Below, piece by piece: positions 1-7,186 of a DNA stretch of 23,378 nt. Both the position numbers and the translations under genes were made by a program. The notes under the pieces are model-generated. The model did no database searches. It worked only from the letters and a program-made list of their open reading frames with translations, and was not told the DNA's origin. Source of the stretch: JABSOG01 sp041583135. GTDB lineage: Bacteria > Pseudomonadota > Gammaproteobacteria > Enterobacterales > Alteromonadaceae. Location of the stretch: the NCBI GenBank assembly GCA_041583135.1, contig JBFHGJ010000094.1, positions 1 to 23,378 of the forward strand. Direction: 5' to 3'. How positions within the stretch are numbered: position 1 is the first letter of the stretch; each line of letters begins with the position of its first letter.

Positions 1-381
1 ATTTAAAACGTGGTTGGAAAAATCTGCACAAAGCGTGCTGCCGAAAACGGAGCTGGGTAAAGCCATCCAATATAGTCTTAACCAATGGAATACCTTGGTG
101 CGCTATGTTGAAGATGGCCGCCTAAAAATCGACAACAACCGCGCTGAGCGCGCCATTAAACCGTTCGTGATTGGCCGCAAGAATTGGCTGTTCTCCAACA
201 CAGCCAAAGGCGCCAAAGCCAGTGCCATCCTCTACAGCGTTGTCGAAACGGCAAAAGCCAACGGTCTATCGCCGTTCGACTACATTATGCGATGCCTTGA
301 CCATCTTGCCAAAATGCCTGACGAAGTGGAAAGTATCCTGCCGTTCAGCAACCCTTGAGGTGTGGTTCGCTAGACGCATAC
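1..381 (+). mobile_element. Right end of an IS66-family insertion sequence
   Basis: Directly after the transposase stop, bases 359-381 read GGTGTGGTTCGCTAGACG followed by CATAC. The reverse complement begins GTATGCGTCTAGCG, close to the IS66-type terminal inverted repeat that usually starts GTAAGCG. I take base 381 as the element's right boundary. The first CRISPR repeat starts 15 bp later, at 397. IS66 elements usually make an 8-bp target duplication, so the left flank (outside the window) should end in ACTTAATC, as in bases 382-389. The boundary is inferred from family knowledge. Confidence 0.75.
2..358 (+). CDS. IS66-family transposase (TnpC), C-terminal part
   Basis: This is the 3' end of a DDE transposase whose 5' part lies outside the window. 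The frame is open from base 2 and ends at TGA 356-358, about 118 residues. The conserved IS66 block is clear: a 'DNNRAERAIKP' segment carrying the last catalytic glutamate, followed by 'GRKNWLF', a Ser/Thr-Ala-Lys-Gly segment and 'ETAKANGL'. The family ends with a short acidic tail leading to 'LPF', as seen here. Nothing visible is broken, but completeness cannot be judged. The protein would move the IS66 element whose right end lies just downstream. Confidence 0.93.
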   Translation, partial: FKTWLEKSAQSVLPKTELGKAIQYSLNQWNTLVRYVEDGRLKIDNNRAERAIKPFVIGRKNWLFSNTAKGAKASAILYSVVETAKANGLSPFDYIMRCLDHLAKMPDEVESILPFSNP

Positions 382-396
382 ACTTAATCTGTGAAT

Positions 397-965
397 CTGT
401 ACTGCCGAATAGGCAGCTTAGAAAATTTACAGGAACTACAAAAGAAAAAGAGACCGCTGTACTGCCGAATAGGCAGCTTAGAAACATGACTGACACTGAA
501 GAAGTCGAAAAATATCCTGTACTGCCGAATAGGCAGCTTAGAAAAAACTTTGTTTGCGTTTTCGCATTCCGGTAAATCTGTACTGCCGAATAGGCAGCTT
601 AGAAATCTAATGTTGGCTTTACGCTCTGAGTTGTATCCTGTACTGCCGAATAGGCAGCTTAGAAACGAATGGGGGCTTCAACAAATTGGCGGACACTCTG
701 TACTGCCGAATAGGCAGCTTAGAAATTAAACACATTGAGCGGTACGAGGATCGCGGGCTGTACTGCCGAATAGGCAGCTTAGAAAAAACTGTAAAAAATC
801 CGCCAAAATTAGCAAAACTGTACTGCCGAATAGGCAGCTTAGAAAATTAAAAAATTGGTTGTATGTTGAGTATCCTCCTGTACTGCCGAATAGGCAGCTT
901 AGAAAGATAAACGGCAAATCGTGTTAAAGTGATTAATCTGTACTGCCGAATAGGCAGCTAAAGTC
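397..965 (+). CRISPR. Type I-F CRISPR array 1: 10 repeats, 9 spacers
   Basis: The 28-bp repeats start at 397, 457, 517, 578, 638, 698, 758, 818, 878 and 938, with spacers of 32 or 33 bp. The repeat begins CTGTACTGCC and ends CTTAGAAA. Its centre forms the I-F stem CTGCC-GAATA-GGCAG, the kind of hairpin Cas6f (Csy4) cuts to leave an 8-nt handle. The last repeat (938-965) decays after AGGCAGCT, which marks the trailer end and sets transcription left to right. The leader should lie left of 397, but an IS66 end sits there with only 15 bp between. No cas genes are in the window. Short open frames across the array are artefacts. Confidence 0.97.
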
Positions 966-1092
966 TACATGTTGTCATTCAAGCTGTGTGTGTTACCAGA
1001 GGTAAAGCCGATAGAAAACTGTTTCCTTTTCAAAGGGGATTGGTAAAGTTATGCTTGCCAAAATGAGGTATTTATTCACGGAGAAAATTCAA

Positions 1093-1662
1093 ATGAGTAA
1101 TAATATTGCTACGAATGCATTGTCTGGGATTATAGGTGGAGTCGGCACTGCCGCATTGCTCTGGTCTGTAGGGGCATTTACACAAAAGTTGGATCGCTAT
1201 GACTATGAGTCAATTGCCGAAGCGCTTGCTAGAGACAAAGTGTATAGAAGTATGGTCACCAGAGAACTTGGGTTTGAAAATGCAGTTATTGGTGTTATTG
1301 CTGAAAACTGTCCAGATGGCTGGAGGAAATGGAAATTAGCAAGTGGAAGATTTTTGAGGGGAATTGATTGGGCTGAGACAGGAGTCGATCCTGATAAAAA
1401 TAGGGCTGCAGGGCAATTGCAAGAAGAAGCTATAGGGGGTCACGATCACTATTTTCCAAATGTTTACAGCGGCCCTGATGGTGGGAGAGTTCATGGTAAT
1501 TATGGTGCTATGCCTTATCAAAAGCCACACGCTAATCATGGAAAGAACAAAGTTGGAGCTGCTCAACCAGACTGGAAAATACCTGATAATGTAACAATGA
1601 ATGTTGAAACTAGACCTGATAACGTGGCTGTCTTATTTTGCATAAAAGGAGACAAGAGCTAG
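1093..1662 (+). CDS. Membrane-anchored protein with phage tail-fibre/collar-like C-terminus
   Basis: This protein of about 189 residues has a hydrophobic, glycine-rich N-terminal segment (roughly residues 7-28), which looks like a membrane anchor, and then a domain resembling the receptor-binding end of phage tail fibres. Supporting motifs are 'GRFLRG' in the middle, then 'AGQLQEEAIGGHDHYF' (family pattern: a Gln-rich segment followed by His-x-His), and the terminal 'ETRPDNVAVLFCIK', a hallmark of tail collar-type proteins. I chose ATG 1093 because GGAG lies 9 bp upstream. An ATG at 1051 in the same frame would add 14 residues and is possible. It sits 127 bp after CRISPR array 1 and has no phage neighbours. 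Function is not known. Confidence 0.6.
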   Translation: MSNNIATNALSGIIGGVGTAALLWSVGAFTQKLDRYDYESIAEALARDKVYRSMVTRELGFENAVIGVIAENCPDGWRKWKLASGRFLRGIDWAETGVDPDKNRAAGQLQEEAIGGHDHYFPNVYSGPDGGRVHGNYGAMPYQKPHANHGKNKVGAAQPDWKIPDNVTMNVETRPDNVAVLFCIKGDKS

Positions 1663-1695
1663 TTGTAGGGTCTTTTAGTCGTCAATAAAGAGTAT

Positions 1696-1820
1696 GAGAG
1701 GTCAAGCCGTTCTTCCTAAAACTATAAAAGGAACTCCGCAATAACGCTTCAGCATGACCCCGGCTGGATGACGGCTGCTGGTGGTACTCTGTTGAGATTT
1801 AGATGTCGAGGTGCCCGTTA
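1696..1820. repeat. Dispersed repeat, copy A (truncated)
   Basis: About 125 bp matches bases 4363-4487 without gaps. The two are nearly identical over the core AATAACGCTTCAGCATGACC and again over TTTAGATGTCGAGGTG. The match stops where the one-spacer CRISPR fragment begins, so this copy has lost its right half. It starts about 34 bp after the stop of the tail-fibre-like gene. Stop codons interrupt the frame that stays open in the other copies, so it is not coding here. Confidence 0.75.
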
Positions 1821-1908
1821 CTTTACTGCCGAATAGGCAGCTTAGAAACGCGTGCTCATTCGCGACTTGATCTTTAAATGCTGTACAACCGAATAGGTAT
1901 CTTCATTA
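1821..1908 (+). CRISPR. Orphan one-spacer I-F CRISPR fragment
   Basis: A repeat at 1821-1848 differs from the consensus only at base 3 (CTTT for CTGT). It is followed by a 32-bp spacer (1849-1880) and a second, half-preserved repeat at 1881-1908. The second repeat matches in 15 of its first 17 bases (CTGTACAACCGAATAGG) and then departs into what looks like a parE remnant. The right stem of the hairpin is lost, so only the first repeat should be cut by Cas6f. It is about 850 bp beyond the end of array 1 and has no leader, so it is probably a recombination product rather than an active array. Confidence 0.85.
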
Positions 1909-1937
1909 GCAAGCGGACGTTTTGTGATCTTACGTAT
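1896..1937 (-). pseudogene. Possible parE toxin 5' remnant
   Basis: On the minus strand, directly overlapping the parD stop, a frame reads RKITKRPLANEDT and then runs into the broken CRISPR repeat. Many ParE/RelE toxins begin with a similar 'K(I/L)TKRP.A..D' sequence, and parE normally starts at or over the parD stop. The codon where ATG would be expected is ATA (1935-1937). I infer that parE was cut after about 14 codons and its start lost. The segment is short and the match is from memory. Confidence 0.35.
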
Positions 1938-2175
1938 GAACTGAAGATTTCGCCTCGGCAATGATACTGTCCATATCTAGCGGCGATGTTTGGCCGCTAT
2001 TTAAACCATCCGTAATAGCAGCTTGAAAAGCCTGCACCTTTGCACGGTGAATTTCGTCTTGCTGCATTTTTAAACGCAACGCTTCGCGGACAACCTCACT
2101 GGCATTGTTATAGGTGCCAGAGGCAATTTGCTCTTTGATATAAGCTTCAAAAGTATCGCTTAAATTTACGTTCAT
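1930..2175 (-). CDS. parD: ParD-like ribbon-helix-helix antitoxin
   Basis: This 81-residue protein has the ParD/CopG layout. The N-terminal strand 'MNVNLSDTFEAYIKEQI' is followed by a Gly-x-Tyr turn, then 'NASEVVREALRL', the conserved helix of the DNA-binding ribbon-helix-helix fold. The C-terminal part, from about residue 45, is the flexible acidic/Ala-rich region that in this family wraps the ParE toxin. A strong GGAGG precedes ATG 2175, and a sigma-70-type promoter lies upstream. ParD proteins neutralise ParE gyrase poisons and repress their own promoter. No full parE follows, only a possible 14-codon remnant, so this is an orphan antitoxin. Confidence 0.85.
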   Translation of the reverse strand: MNVNLSDTFEAYIKEQIASGTYNNASEVVREALRLKMQQDEIHRAKVQAFQAAITDGLNSGQTSPLDMDSIIAEAKSSVHT

Positions 2176-2195
2176 GATGAATACCTCCCTCCTTC

Positions 2196-2225
2196 ATAGT
2201 AGGGTGGTTTGTCTGATATTGTCAA
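2196..2225 (-). promoter_or_regulatory. Sigma-70 promoter of parD
   Basis: On the minus strand a perfect TTGACA (-35, bases 2225-2220) is followed after 18 bp by TACTAT (-10, bases 2201-2196). The parD start is about 20 bp further on, behind GGAGG. The spacing and boxes are seen directly. Autorepression by ParD is inferred from the family. Confidence 0.65.
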
Positions 2226-2296
2226 TTATGGACATTGTTAAACCCCTCACCGAGCGCTATTAAGGGAAAGCTGGGCGAGAAAAGGCTTGAATGGAA

Positions 2297-2596
2297 CTAT
2301 GGAAGCAATCTCTTGCATAGAAGCGCCAAATCCAACGTTTTAGCGTTGTATTGGGCGACCTCGTTTACCGACAGTTTATATATATGAGGAATATCAATTT
2401 TGTATGGACCAGTGGAAACAAGATATTCAATATACATGTCTCTTGATTTGATGGCTCTACATACACTAACGCCCCATGTCGGCCGAGCTATTTCCTCTAC
2501 TTCAATTTTTTGCTTTTGGTATTCGATGGTTTCCATATTGGCCTGTTCATTTTGATTTGAATCGATAGAACGACAAGAGGGCTGCTTTTTATCCAT
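2297..2596 (-). CDS. Hypothetical protein, 99 residues
   Basis: I do not recognise this protein. It is soluble-looking, with a polar, Gln/Asn-rich N-terminus (about residues 1-30) and a mixed alpha/beta-like body containing 'EIARPTWGVSVCRAI' and a C-terminal helix ending 'LALLCKRLLP'. The annotated start (ATG 2594-2596) has only a weak ribosome site. An internal ATG at 2536, giving 'METIEYQKQ', is an alternative and would remove the low-complexity start. It stands alone among unrelated small genes, as accessory cargo often does. Coding status is probable, not certain. Confidence 0.5.
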   Translation of the reverse strand: MDKKQPSCRSIDSNQNEQANMETIEYQKQKIEVEEIARPTWGVSVCRAIKSRDMYIEYLVSTGPYKIDIPHIYKLSVNEVAQYNAKTLDLALLCKRLLP

Positions 2597-2727
2597 TACA
2601 TGATTTCTTGAAAACTGAGTTACTGTGGTCTGAATTTTATCGTTATTGACTTGATTGTACTACACCACTGATCGTTAGTTGGGTAAACTACCGGATTAAT
2701 GGTTATGCGTATACGAGGAGAACCAAA

Positions 2728-3042
2728 ATGACCGATGAAACCCAAAAGCGAGTTCTGCTAAAAATGCTCAACGCGTTAGACAAACCTGAGCAAGAACGCG
2801 CCCCATCTAAATTTCCGCTCATTTTCTTATGGTTCATTGCATGCTTTGTTATTGCCGCATTGCTCCAGTTGGATGAGCGGGGCGAAATCGAGCCGATCAT
2901 CATAATTTTTGCATCATCGATAATGGGCTGTGTTTATGGCTGGGTAGCGCAGCTTCAGGTGAGTAGAGCGCGCTGGCACATCCTCAAACCACATATCGAC
3001 GTTGATAGTATCAAGCAAAGGCTCAAAGATCTTGAAGGTTAG
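2728..3042 (+). CDS. Small two-pass membrane protein, unknown
   Basis: A 104-residue protein with a charged N-terminus (residues 1-30), two hydrophobic segments (about 32-48, 'FPLIFLWFIACFVIAALL', and about 57-75, 'PIIIIFASSIMGCVYGWVA') and a basic/acidic C-terminal tail ending 'IKQRLKDLEG'. A good AGGAG lies 9-10 bp before the ATG. The hairpin of two membrane helices with cytoplasmic ends is read from the sequence. No family is recognised. It is monocistronic and is followed by a broken gene in the same orientation. Confidence 0.65.
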   Translation: MTDETQKRVLLKMLNALDKPEQERAPSKFPLIFLWFIACFVIAALLQLDERGEIEPIIIIFASSIMGCVYGWVAQLQVSRARWHILKPHIDVDSIKQRLKDLEG

Positions 3043-3060
3043 TGTAAATCAATCTGTTGA

Positions 3061-3255
3061 GACAATCCTTATTGGGTTTGCTTTGAAGGAAATGTCCATG
3101 AAGCCGATGAAAACGCGCCAATGTGTGAGCTAGTATACAAAATTTTCAACTGCTACAACGGCTTTGGGTTTGTCGAATTGACAAAAATGAGAGAGGAAGA
3201 ATTGGCAGCTGAGATTGAACAACTTATTGATAAATCTGAATTTGAACAGTTTTAG
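3061..3255 (+). pseudogene. 5'-truncated gene remnant, unknown
   Basis: An open frame from just after a TGA (3058-3060) to TAG 3253-3255 reads like protein: it begins 'DNPYWVCFEGNVHEADENAP' and ends in a helical, charged tail ('MREEELAAEIEQLIDKSEF'). It has no good start. The first ATG is at 3121 and would leave 44 residues without a ribosome site. Residue composition and the sensible C-terminal helix suggest the end of a once longer gene whose front was lost. A short real gene from 3121 is the alternative. Confidence 0.4.
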
Positions 3256-3397
3256 TCTCTATTTCTACATAATGCATTGCTATTACCGGTAAACTTATCT
3301 ATCCTCCCTTAATCAGGTATCATATGTCTGCTTAGTCTAATAATGAGACTTGCGGCTAGCCCACAAAAGAGTCAGAAAATGAGTAGGTTAAAGTAAA

Positions 3398-4360
3398 ATG
3401 GGATGGAAAGGAACTTTACGAACAGTAAACGCGGAACTCAAAAGGCAATCGCGGGAGGCCGAAAAACGCAACCGCCAAAGAATGAAAGAGTTGGAACGAG
3501 AAGATGCGCAAAACACTGTAATCAAGTTTGAGCAATACCTTGAGGATATTACTTCTCTTCATGAAACATGCCCTGTCAATATTGATTGGCTATCAATAGA
3601 ATTAGAGCCAAAGCCTGTGCCTCCTAGCAATGATAAACTATTAACCGCTATTGCTGAAAAAGAGCTCCTAAATTACAAACCTAGTTTTTTTGCTAGGTTG
3701 TTGAAGCTAGAAAATGGGCATAGGAAAAGCCTTGCTGAGAAGGTTGAACAGGCTAATCGAGCAGACGAAGAAAACTTCATTAAAGCAAAAAAAAAACATG
3801 AACTAGATCTAAAAGAATGGAGAAAAGCTCAAGACCTTGTGAAGAAAATTAAGACTGATGGTGATGCTATGATGGAAGCATTGCAAAAACACCTCAATCT
3901 TGGCAATCTTCCTATTGACGGAGAAGTGCAAGTAAGTGTGCTTGATAATATGCAAGTTGAGGTTGATTTCAAGATATCTCCGTATGAAGCCATAATTCCC
4001 GACAAGGTTTTTTCATTAAGGCAATCTGGAACCCTTTCCAAAAAGAACATGCCCAAAAACCAAGGATTAGATTTATATCAAGATTATGCTTGCAGTGCCT
4101 TAATTAGAATTGCTAGAGATGTCCTAGGTATTTTGCCAATCGACGGAGTGAAAGTAAATACACTACTAAATGCCGTTAACACTAAGACAGGATATTTAGA
4201 AGATCAAACAATAATTTCTGCTTACATCGTGAGAGATACTCTGCAACAGATTAACCTTAGAATGATTGACCCATCAGATTCTTTGAATAACTTCGTGCAC
4301 AACATGAGTTTTAAGAAAACTAAAGGCTTTGATGTAGTTGATAGAGTTAACATCTGGTGA
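3398..4360 (+). CDS. Coiled-coil-rich hypothetical protein, 320 residues
   Basis: No family is recognised. The N-terminus (residues 1-45) is a highly charged helix rich in Arg, Lys and Glu ('RQSREAEKRNRQRMKELERE'). A second long charged helix spans about residues 105-165 and includes a run of lysines. The C-terminal half (about 175-320) looks globular, with strand-like segments ('EVQVSVLDNMQVEVDFKIS') and a helical end. There is no signal peptide or membrane segment, so it should be cytoplasmic. ATG 3398 is preceded by AGGTTAAAG. Lower GC and frequent AAA/ATA codons suggest horizontal origin. The stop is 2 bp before dispersed repeat copy B. Confidence 0.65.
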   Translation: MGWKGTLRTVNAELKRQSREAEKRNRQRMKELEREDAQNTVIKFEQYLEDITSLHETCPVNIDWLSIELEPKPVPPSNDKLLTAIAEKELLNYKPSFFARLLKLENGHRKSLAEKVEQANRADEENFIKAKKKHELDLKEWRKAQDLVKKIKTDGDAMMEALQKHLNLGNLPIDGEVQVSVLDNMQVEVDFKISPYEAIIPDKVFSLRQSGTLSKKNMPKNQGLDLYQDYACSALIRIARDVLGILPIDGVKVNTLLNAVNTKTGYLEDQTIISAYIVRDTLQQINLRMIDPSDSLNNFVHNMSFKKTKGFDVVDRVNIW

Positions 4361-4362
4361 AA

Positions 4363-4556
4363 GAGAGGACAAACTATTTTTCCTGTAACCATAAAAGGAT
4401 CTATGCAATAACGCTTCAGCATGACCCCGGCTGGACGGTGGCTGCTGGTGGTGCGCTATTGTGGTTTAGATGTCGAGGTGCTCGTTAAGGGGTCAAAGCA
4501 AAAACAACAGGCTTATTGGTTTAACTTTGCTCTGAGGTTCAGCTGGCGTTAGGTAG
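4363..4556. repeat. Dispersed repeat, copy B (attC-like features)
   Basis: Its left 125 bp matches copy A and its centre and right part match copy C. Bases 4409-4420 (TAACGCTTCAGC) can pair with 4542-4551 (GCTGGCGTTA) with a 2-nt bulge, and GTTAGGT at 4548-4554 fits the integron core-site consensus GTTRRRY. Inside, GACCCC (4423-4428) and GGGGTC (4490-4495) are inverted. Placement straight after a gene stop fits a cassette site. The left core (CAATAAC) is a poor RYYYAAC match, and about 149 bp is long for attC, so this is a suggestion only. Confidence 0.5.
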
Positions 4557-4745
4557 ATGTGCAAGGGTGTTTTAGCGATGACTCCGGCTGGATGGTGGCT
4601 TCTGGCGGTGCTCTATTGTGGTTTAGATGTCGATGTGCTCGTTCTAACGGACAATCCATCCAAAAAATCAGCCAAAAAACACTCCCAAAAAACCACAATC
4701 CATCACCAAACAAACCAGGCTTATCTAGGTTCAATTCTTGTCTAT
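4557..4745. repeat. Dispersed repeat, copy C (diverged)
   Basis: Follows copy B directly. It shares GACTCCGGCTGG (one change from B), the GTTTAGATGTCGATGTGCTC stretch, and, after a longer diverged A/C-rich middle, the right-hand segment around CAGGCTTAT. The short open frames through it (about 60-66 codons) are not conserved in copy A, which has stops, so I do not call a gene. Confidence 0.6.
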
Positions 4746-4775
4746 GAGTGCTATTAATATATTGGTAGGAGCAAT

Positions 4776-4843
4776 CGCCTAACCTGACGCGTTGTGATTT
4801 GTCAGGTTAGGTGAGTAAGAAGCGTTGATTGGTGTGTTAGGCG
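4776..4843. other. Nested palindrome after the one-pass membrane protein gene
   Basis: CCTAACCTGAC (4778-4788) and GTCAGGTTAGG (4801-4811) are perfect 11-bp inverted arms with a 12-nt loop. An outer pair, CGCCTAAC (4776-4783) and GTTAGGCG (4836-4843), overlaps the minus-strand stop codon of the next gene. Transcripts from that gene would form the 11-bp hairpin about 25 nt after its stop. There is no T-run, so it may be a 3'-protecting hairpin or a weak terminator. The outer boxes also fit integron core sites (GCCTAAC/GTTAGGC). Confidence 0.5.
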
Positions 4844-5157
4844 ACTTTAAGGCGCTTGAATTTAGGGTTGCTGGCCACTTGGTCGGTTTGGTTGTGAATC
4901 ACATGGGCCTGATTTTCTGCGGCGGCTTGGGCTTTTAACATGGCGCGGCGTTCGTCTTTGGCGATTTTCCACGGCATGTACTGAAACAATACGAAGTAGA
5001 TAATGTACAGTAGGAAAAAGGCCATTGTGGCAACCACACTGGCTTTAAACAAAAGGCTTAAGCCCCAAGCTAAGCTTGCCGGTAGTTTGATTGGGCCGAA
5101 GTCCTGTGGGCCAAAAAAATGGTCGTAGGCGGCTTTTGACAATTGGTAACCACTCAT
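4837..5157 (-). CDS. One-pass membrane protein, unknown
   Basis: A 106-residue protein with a single strong hydrophobic segment at about residues 34-58 ('FKASVVATMAFFLLYIIYFVLF'). The N-terminus is short and contains 'FFGPQDFGPIKLP'. The C-terminal tail is basic and helical ('KIAKDERRAMLKAQAAAENQ'), so by the positive-inside rule the tail is cytoplasmic. GGAG lies 7 bp before ATG 5157. No family is recognised. It is transcribed away from the kefB-like gene, and a palindrome follows its stop. Codon use resembles the chromosomal genes to its right, so it probably marks the edge of the core genome. Confidence 0.75.
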   Translation of the reverse strand: MSGYQLSKAAYDHFFGPQDFGPIKLPASLAWGLSLLFKASVVATMAFFLLYIIYFVLFQYMPWKIAKDERRAMLKAQAAAENQAHVIHNQTDQVASNPKFKRLKVA

Positions 5158-5348
5158 AAGTGTCTCCGTATTAAACTATTGTTTTTTATACTACGTTTTA
5201 AACTTAGCACAGATTTTTAAAAGCGCTGCTTTGACTCAATCAATTGCTCAAATTATCGGCTTAATCCACAGCAATGCTGTTGTTAATTGGCATCTAACCA
5301 TGCACAATGTTGCTCAATTCAAACCATATCTGTAAGGATCACAAATAG

Positions 5349-7178
5349 ATGCACGAAGATAGCTTGTTGTATCAAGCGTTTATTTTTTTGTTGGCGACTG
5401 TGGTGTCAGTGCCTGTGGCAAAAAAACTGGGCTTCGGTTCGGTACTTGGCTATCTCATCGCAGGGGTGGTCATCGGCCCTTATGCGCTGGAGCTTATCGG
5501 GCATGATGTTGAACACATTATGCACTTTGCTGAGTTTGGTGTAGTGATGATGCTGTTTGTCATCGGTCTTGAGCTAAGGCCGTCATTGCTTTGGCGTATG
5601 CGCTTGCCGATACTGGGCCTTGGTGGGCTGCAAGTGGGCATTACTGCATTTGTGATCACGTTAATCGGCTTGGCATTTGAACTGCATTGGCAGTCGGCGC
5701 TTGCTGTCGGTTTAACCCTTTCTTTATCTTCTACCGCCATTGTGCTGCAAACTTTGAGTGAAAAGGGCTTAATGCCAACCGAGGCGGGGCAAAGTTCGTT
5801 TTCTGTGTTGTTGTTTCAAGATATCGCGGTGATCCCAATGTTGGCGTTGCTGCCGCTGTTGGCGCTTGATTCGTCTGCGGTGGTTAATAGCTCAGGTCAC
5901 TTGGAAGGGTGGCAGCAGGGGCTATTGGTTATCGGCGTTGTCGGTTCGCTGGTGGTCGGCGCTTGGTTTGTGATAAATCCGCTCTTTCGGATTGTTGCAA
6001 GCACTAAGTTGCGCGAAATATTTACTGCAACGGCGCTGTGTTTGGTTATTGGTATCGCGCTGTTGATGGAAACTGTTGGTTTGTCGGCTGCGCTTGGCAC
6101 GTTTATCGCTGGGGTGGTGCTTGCTGAGAGTGAGTACCGTCATGAGCTTGAAGCTGAAATTCAGCCGTTTAAAGGCTTGTTGCTTGGTGTGTTTTTTATC
6201 TCAGTCGGTGCCAGTATCGACTTTAATTTGTTGCTTAAGCAGCCGTTGCTGATTGCCGCTCTCGTGTCAATTTTGGTGGTGGTTAAGTTCGCTGTGCTGT
6301 TCTCTTTGGCCAAGGCGTTCAAACTTCAACGCGGCGCCCAGTGGATGTTCAGCTTTTCTTTGGCCCAAGGCGGTGAATTTTGTTTTGTGCTGTTTTCTTT
6401 TGCCGATAAAAATCAAATTCTGCCTGAGGCGGTAACGGCGCCTTTGGTGGTTGTGGTGGCTTTGTCTATGGCAATGACGCCGCTGTTGATGATAGTCAAC
6501 GAGAAGCTGTTTCAAAACAAACAGGCGCATAGCGCGAAGGACAAGCCACAAGAAGATGAAATCAATGACGGTGAAACTAAGGTGATCATTGCCGGTTTTG
6601 GCCGGTTCGGGCAAATTGTTGACCGCAGTTTGAGCCTTAATGGTATTTCAACAACGGTTTTGGATAATGATCCGGGGCAGGTTGAGCAGCTACGTAAGTT
6701 TGGTCACAAGGTCTTTTATGGCGACCCATCAAGGCTAGATTTACTTCATGCTGCAGGGGCCGACACGGCCAAGTTATTGGTGATTGCGGTCAATGATTTT
6801 GGCAAATGCAAAACCATGGTAAGGCTGTGTAAAAAGCACTTTCCTAAGCTTAAGCTTTATGTCAGAGCGGCAGATAGAATCGAAGCCAATGAGTTAAATC
6901 GCATGGGTGTAGATGTGTTTGTGCGGGAGACATTCCACTCGGCTTTGCATATGAGCTGGCGGGTGATGACTGGGCTTGGACGCGACCCGGAAGAATCAAA
7001 GCGTAAGCTTGAAATATTTAAGCGTTTCGATCAAAAACATATCTATGATATGGCTGATTTTGACGGCGATGAAAAGGCCTTTATTTCACTGGCGCAAAAA
7101 AATAAGGCGGAGCTTGAAAAGGTGCTAAAGGGCGATGCCTTAAGTGGCGATACCTTTGACGGTAGGTTGGATTGGTAG
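5349..7178 (+). CDS. KefB/KefC-like K+/H+ antiporter (CPA2) with RCK domain
   Basis: A 609-residue inner-membrane antiporter, the usual length for KefB/KefC. Residues about 5-385 form the Na+/H+-exchanger-type membrane domain with a dozen or so helices. 'GLELRP' and 'FQDIAVIPMLALLPLL' are typical KefB/C segments, and the aspartate in 'FQDIA' is the expected ion-site residue. A linker leads to an RCK_N/TrkA-N domain from about residue 410, with the dinucleotide-binding 'GFGRFGQIV' loop. In E. coli such proteins export K+ and acidify the cytosol during electrophile stress, gated by glutathione and its adducts. No kefF/kefG ancillary gene is adjacent. Instead a short-chain dehydrogenase starts 8 bp after the stop. 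AAGGA precedes ATG 5349. Confidence 0.92.
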   Translation: MHEDSLLYQAFIFLLATVVSVPVAKKLGFGSVLGYLIAGVVIGPYALELIGHDVEHIMHFAEFGVVMMLFVIGLELRPSLLWRMRLPILGLGGLQVGITAFVITLIGLAFELHWQSALAVGLTLSLSSTAIVLQTLSEKGLMPTEAGQSSFSVLLFQDIAVIPMLALLPLLALDSSAVVNSSGHLEGWQQGLLVIGVVGSLVVGAWFVINPLFRIVASTKLREIFTATALCLVIGIALLMETVGLSAALGTFIAGVVLAESEYRHELEAEIQPFKGLLLGVFFISVGASIDFNLLLKQPLLIAALVSILVVVKFAVLFSLAKAFKLQRGAQWMFSFSLAQGGEFCFVLFSFADKNQILPEAVTAPLVVVVALSMAMTPLLMIVNEKLFQNKQAHSAKDKPQEDEINDGETKVIIAGFGRFGQIVDRSLSLNGISTTVLDNDPGQVEQLRKFGHKVFYGDPSRLDLLHAAGADTAKLLVIAVNDFGKCKTMVRLCKKHFPKLKLYVRAADRIEANELNRMGVDVFVRETFHSALHMSWRVMTGLGRDPEESKRKLEIFKRFDQKHIYDMADFDGDEKAFISLAQKNKAELEKVLKGDALSGDTFDGRLDW

Positions 7179-7186
7179 GAGAGGCA

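Noticed and set aside
397..965. Protein frames across array 1 with repeated 'LPNRQLR' or 'FLSCLFGST' blocks
   Set aside because: They are translations of the 28-bp CRISPR repeat in several frames on both strands; no ribosome sites or protein-like spacing.
4557..4757. Small membrane-like protein starting 'MTPAGWWLLAVLYCGLDVDV' in repeat copy C, with a similar frame in copy B
   Set aside because: Copy A has in-frame stops, and of six changed codons between B and C four alter the residue, so there is no sign of selection for protein.
4776..4843. Palindrome with GCCTAAC and GTTAGGC boxes as a 68-bp attC site
   Set aside because: The outer core boxes fit, but the inner arms do not pair as attC requires, and the 11-bp perfect hairpin is better explained as a 3' hairpin of the minus-strand gene.
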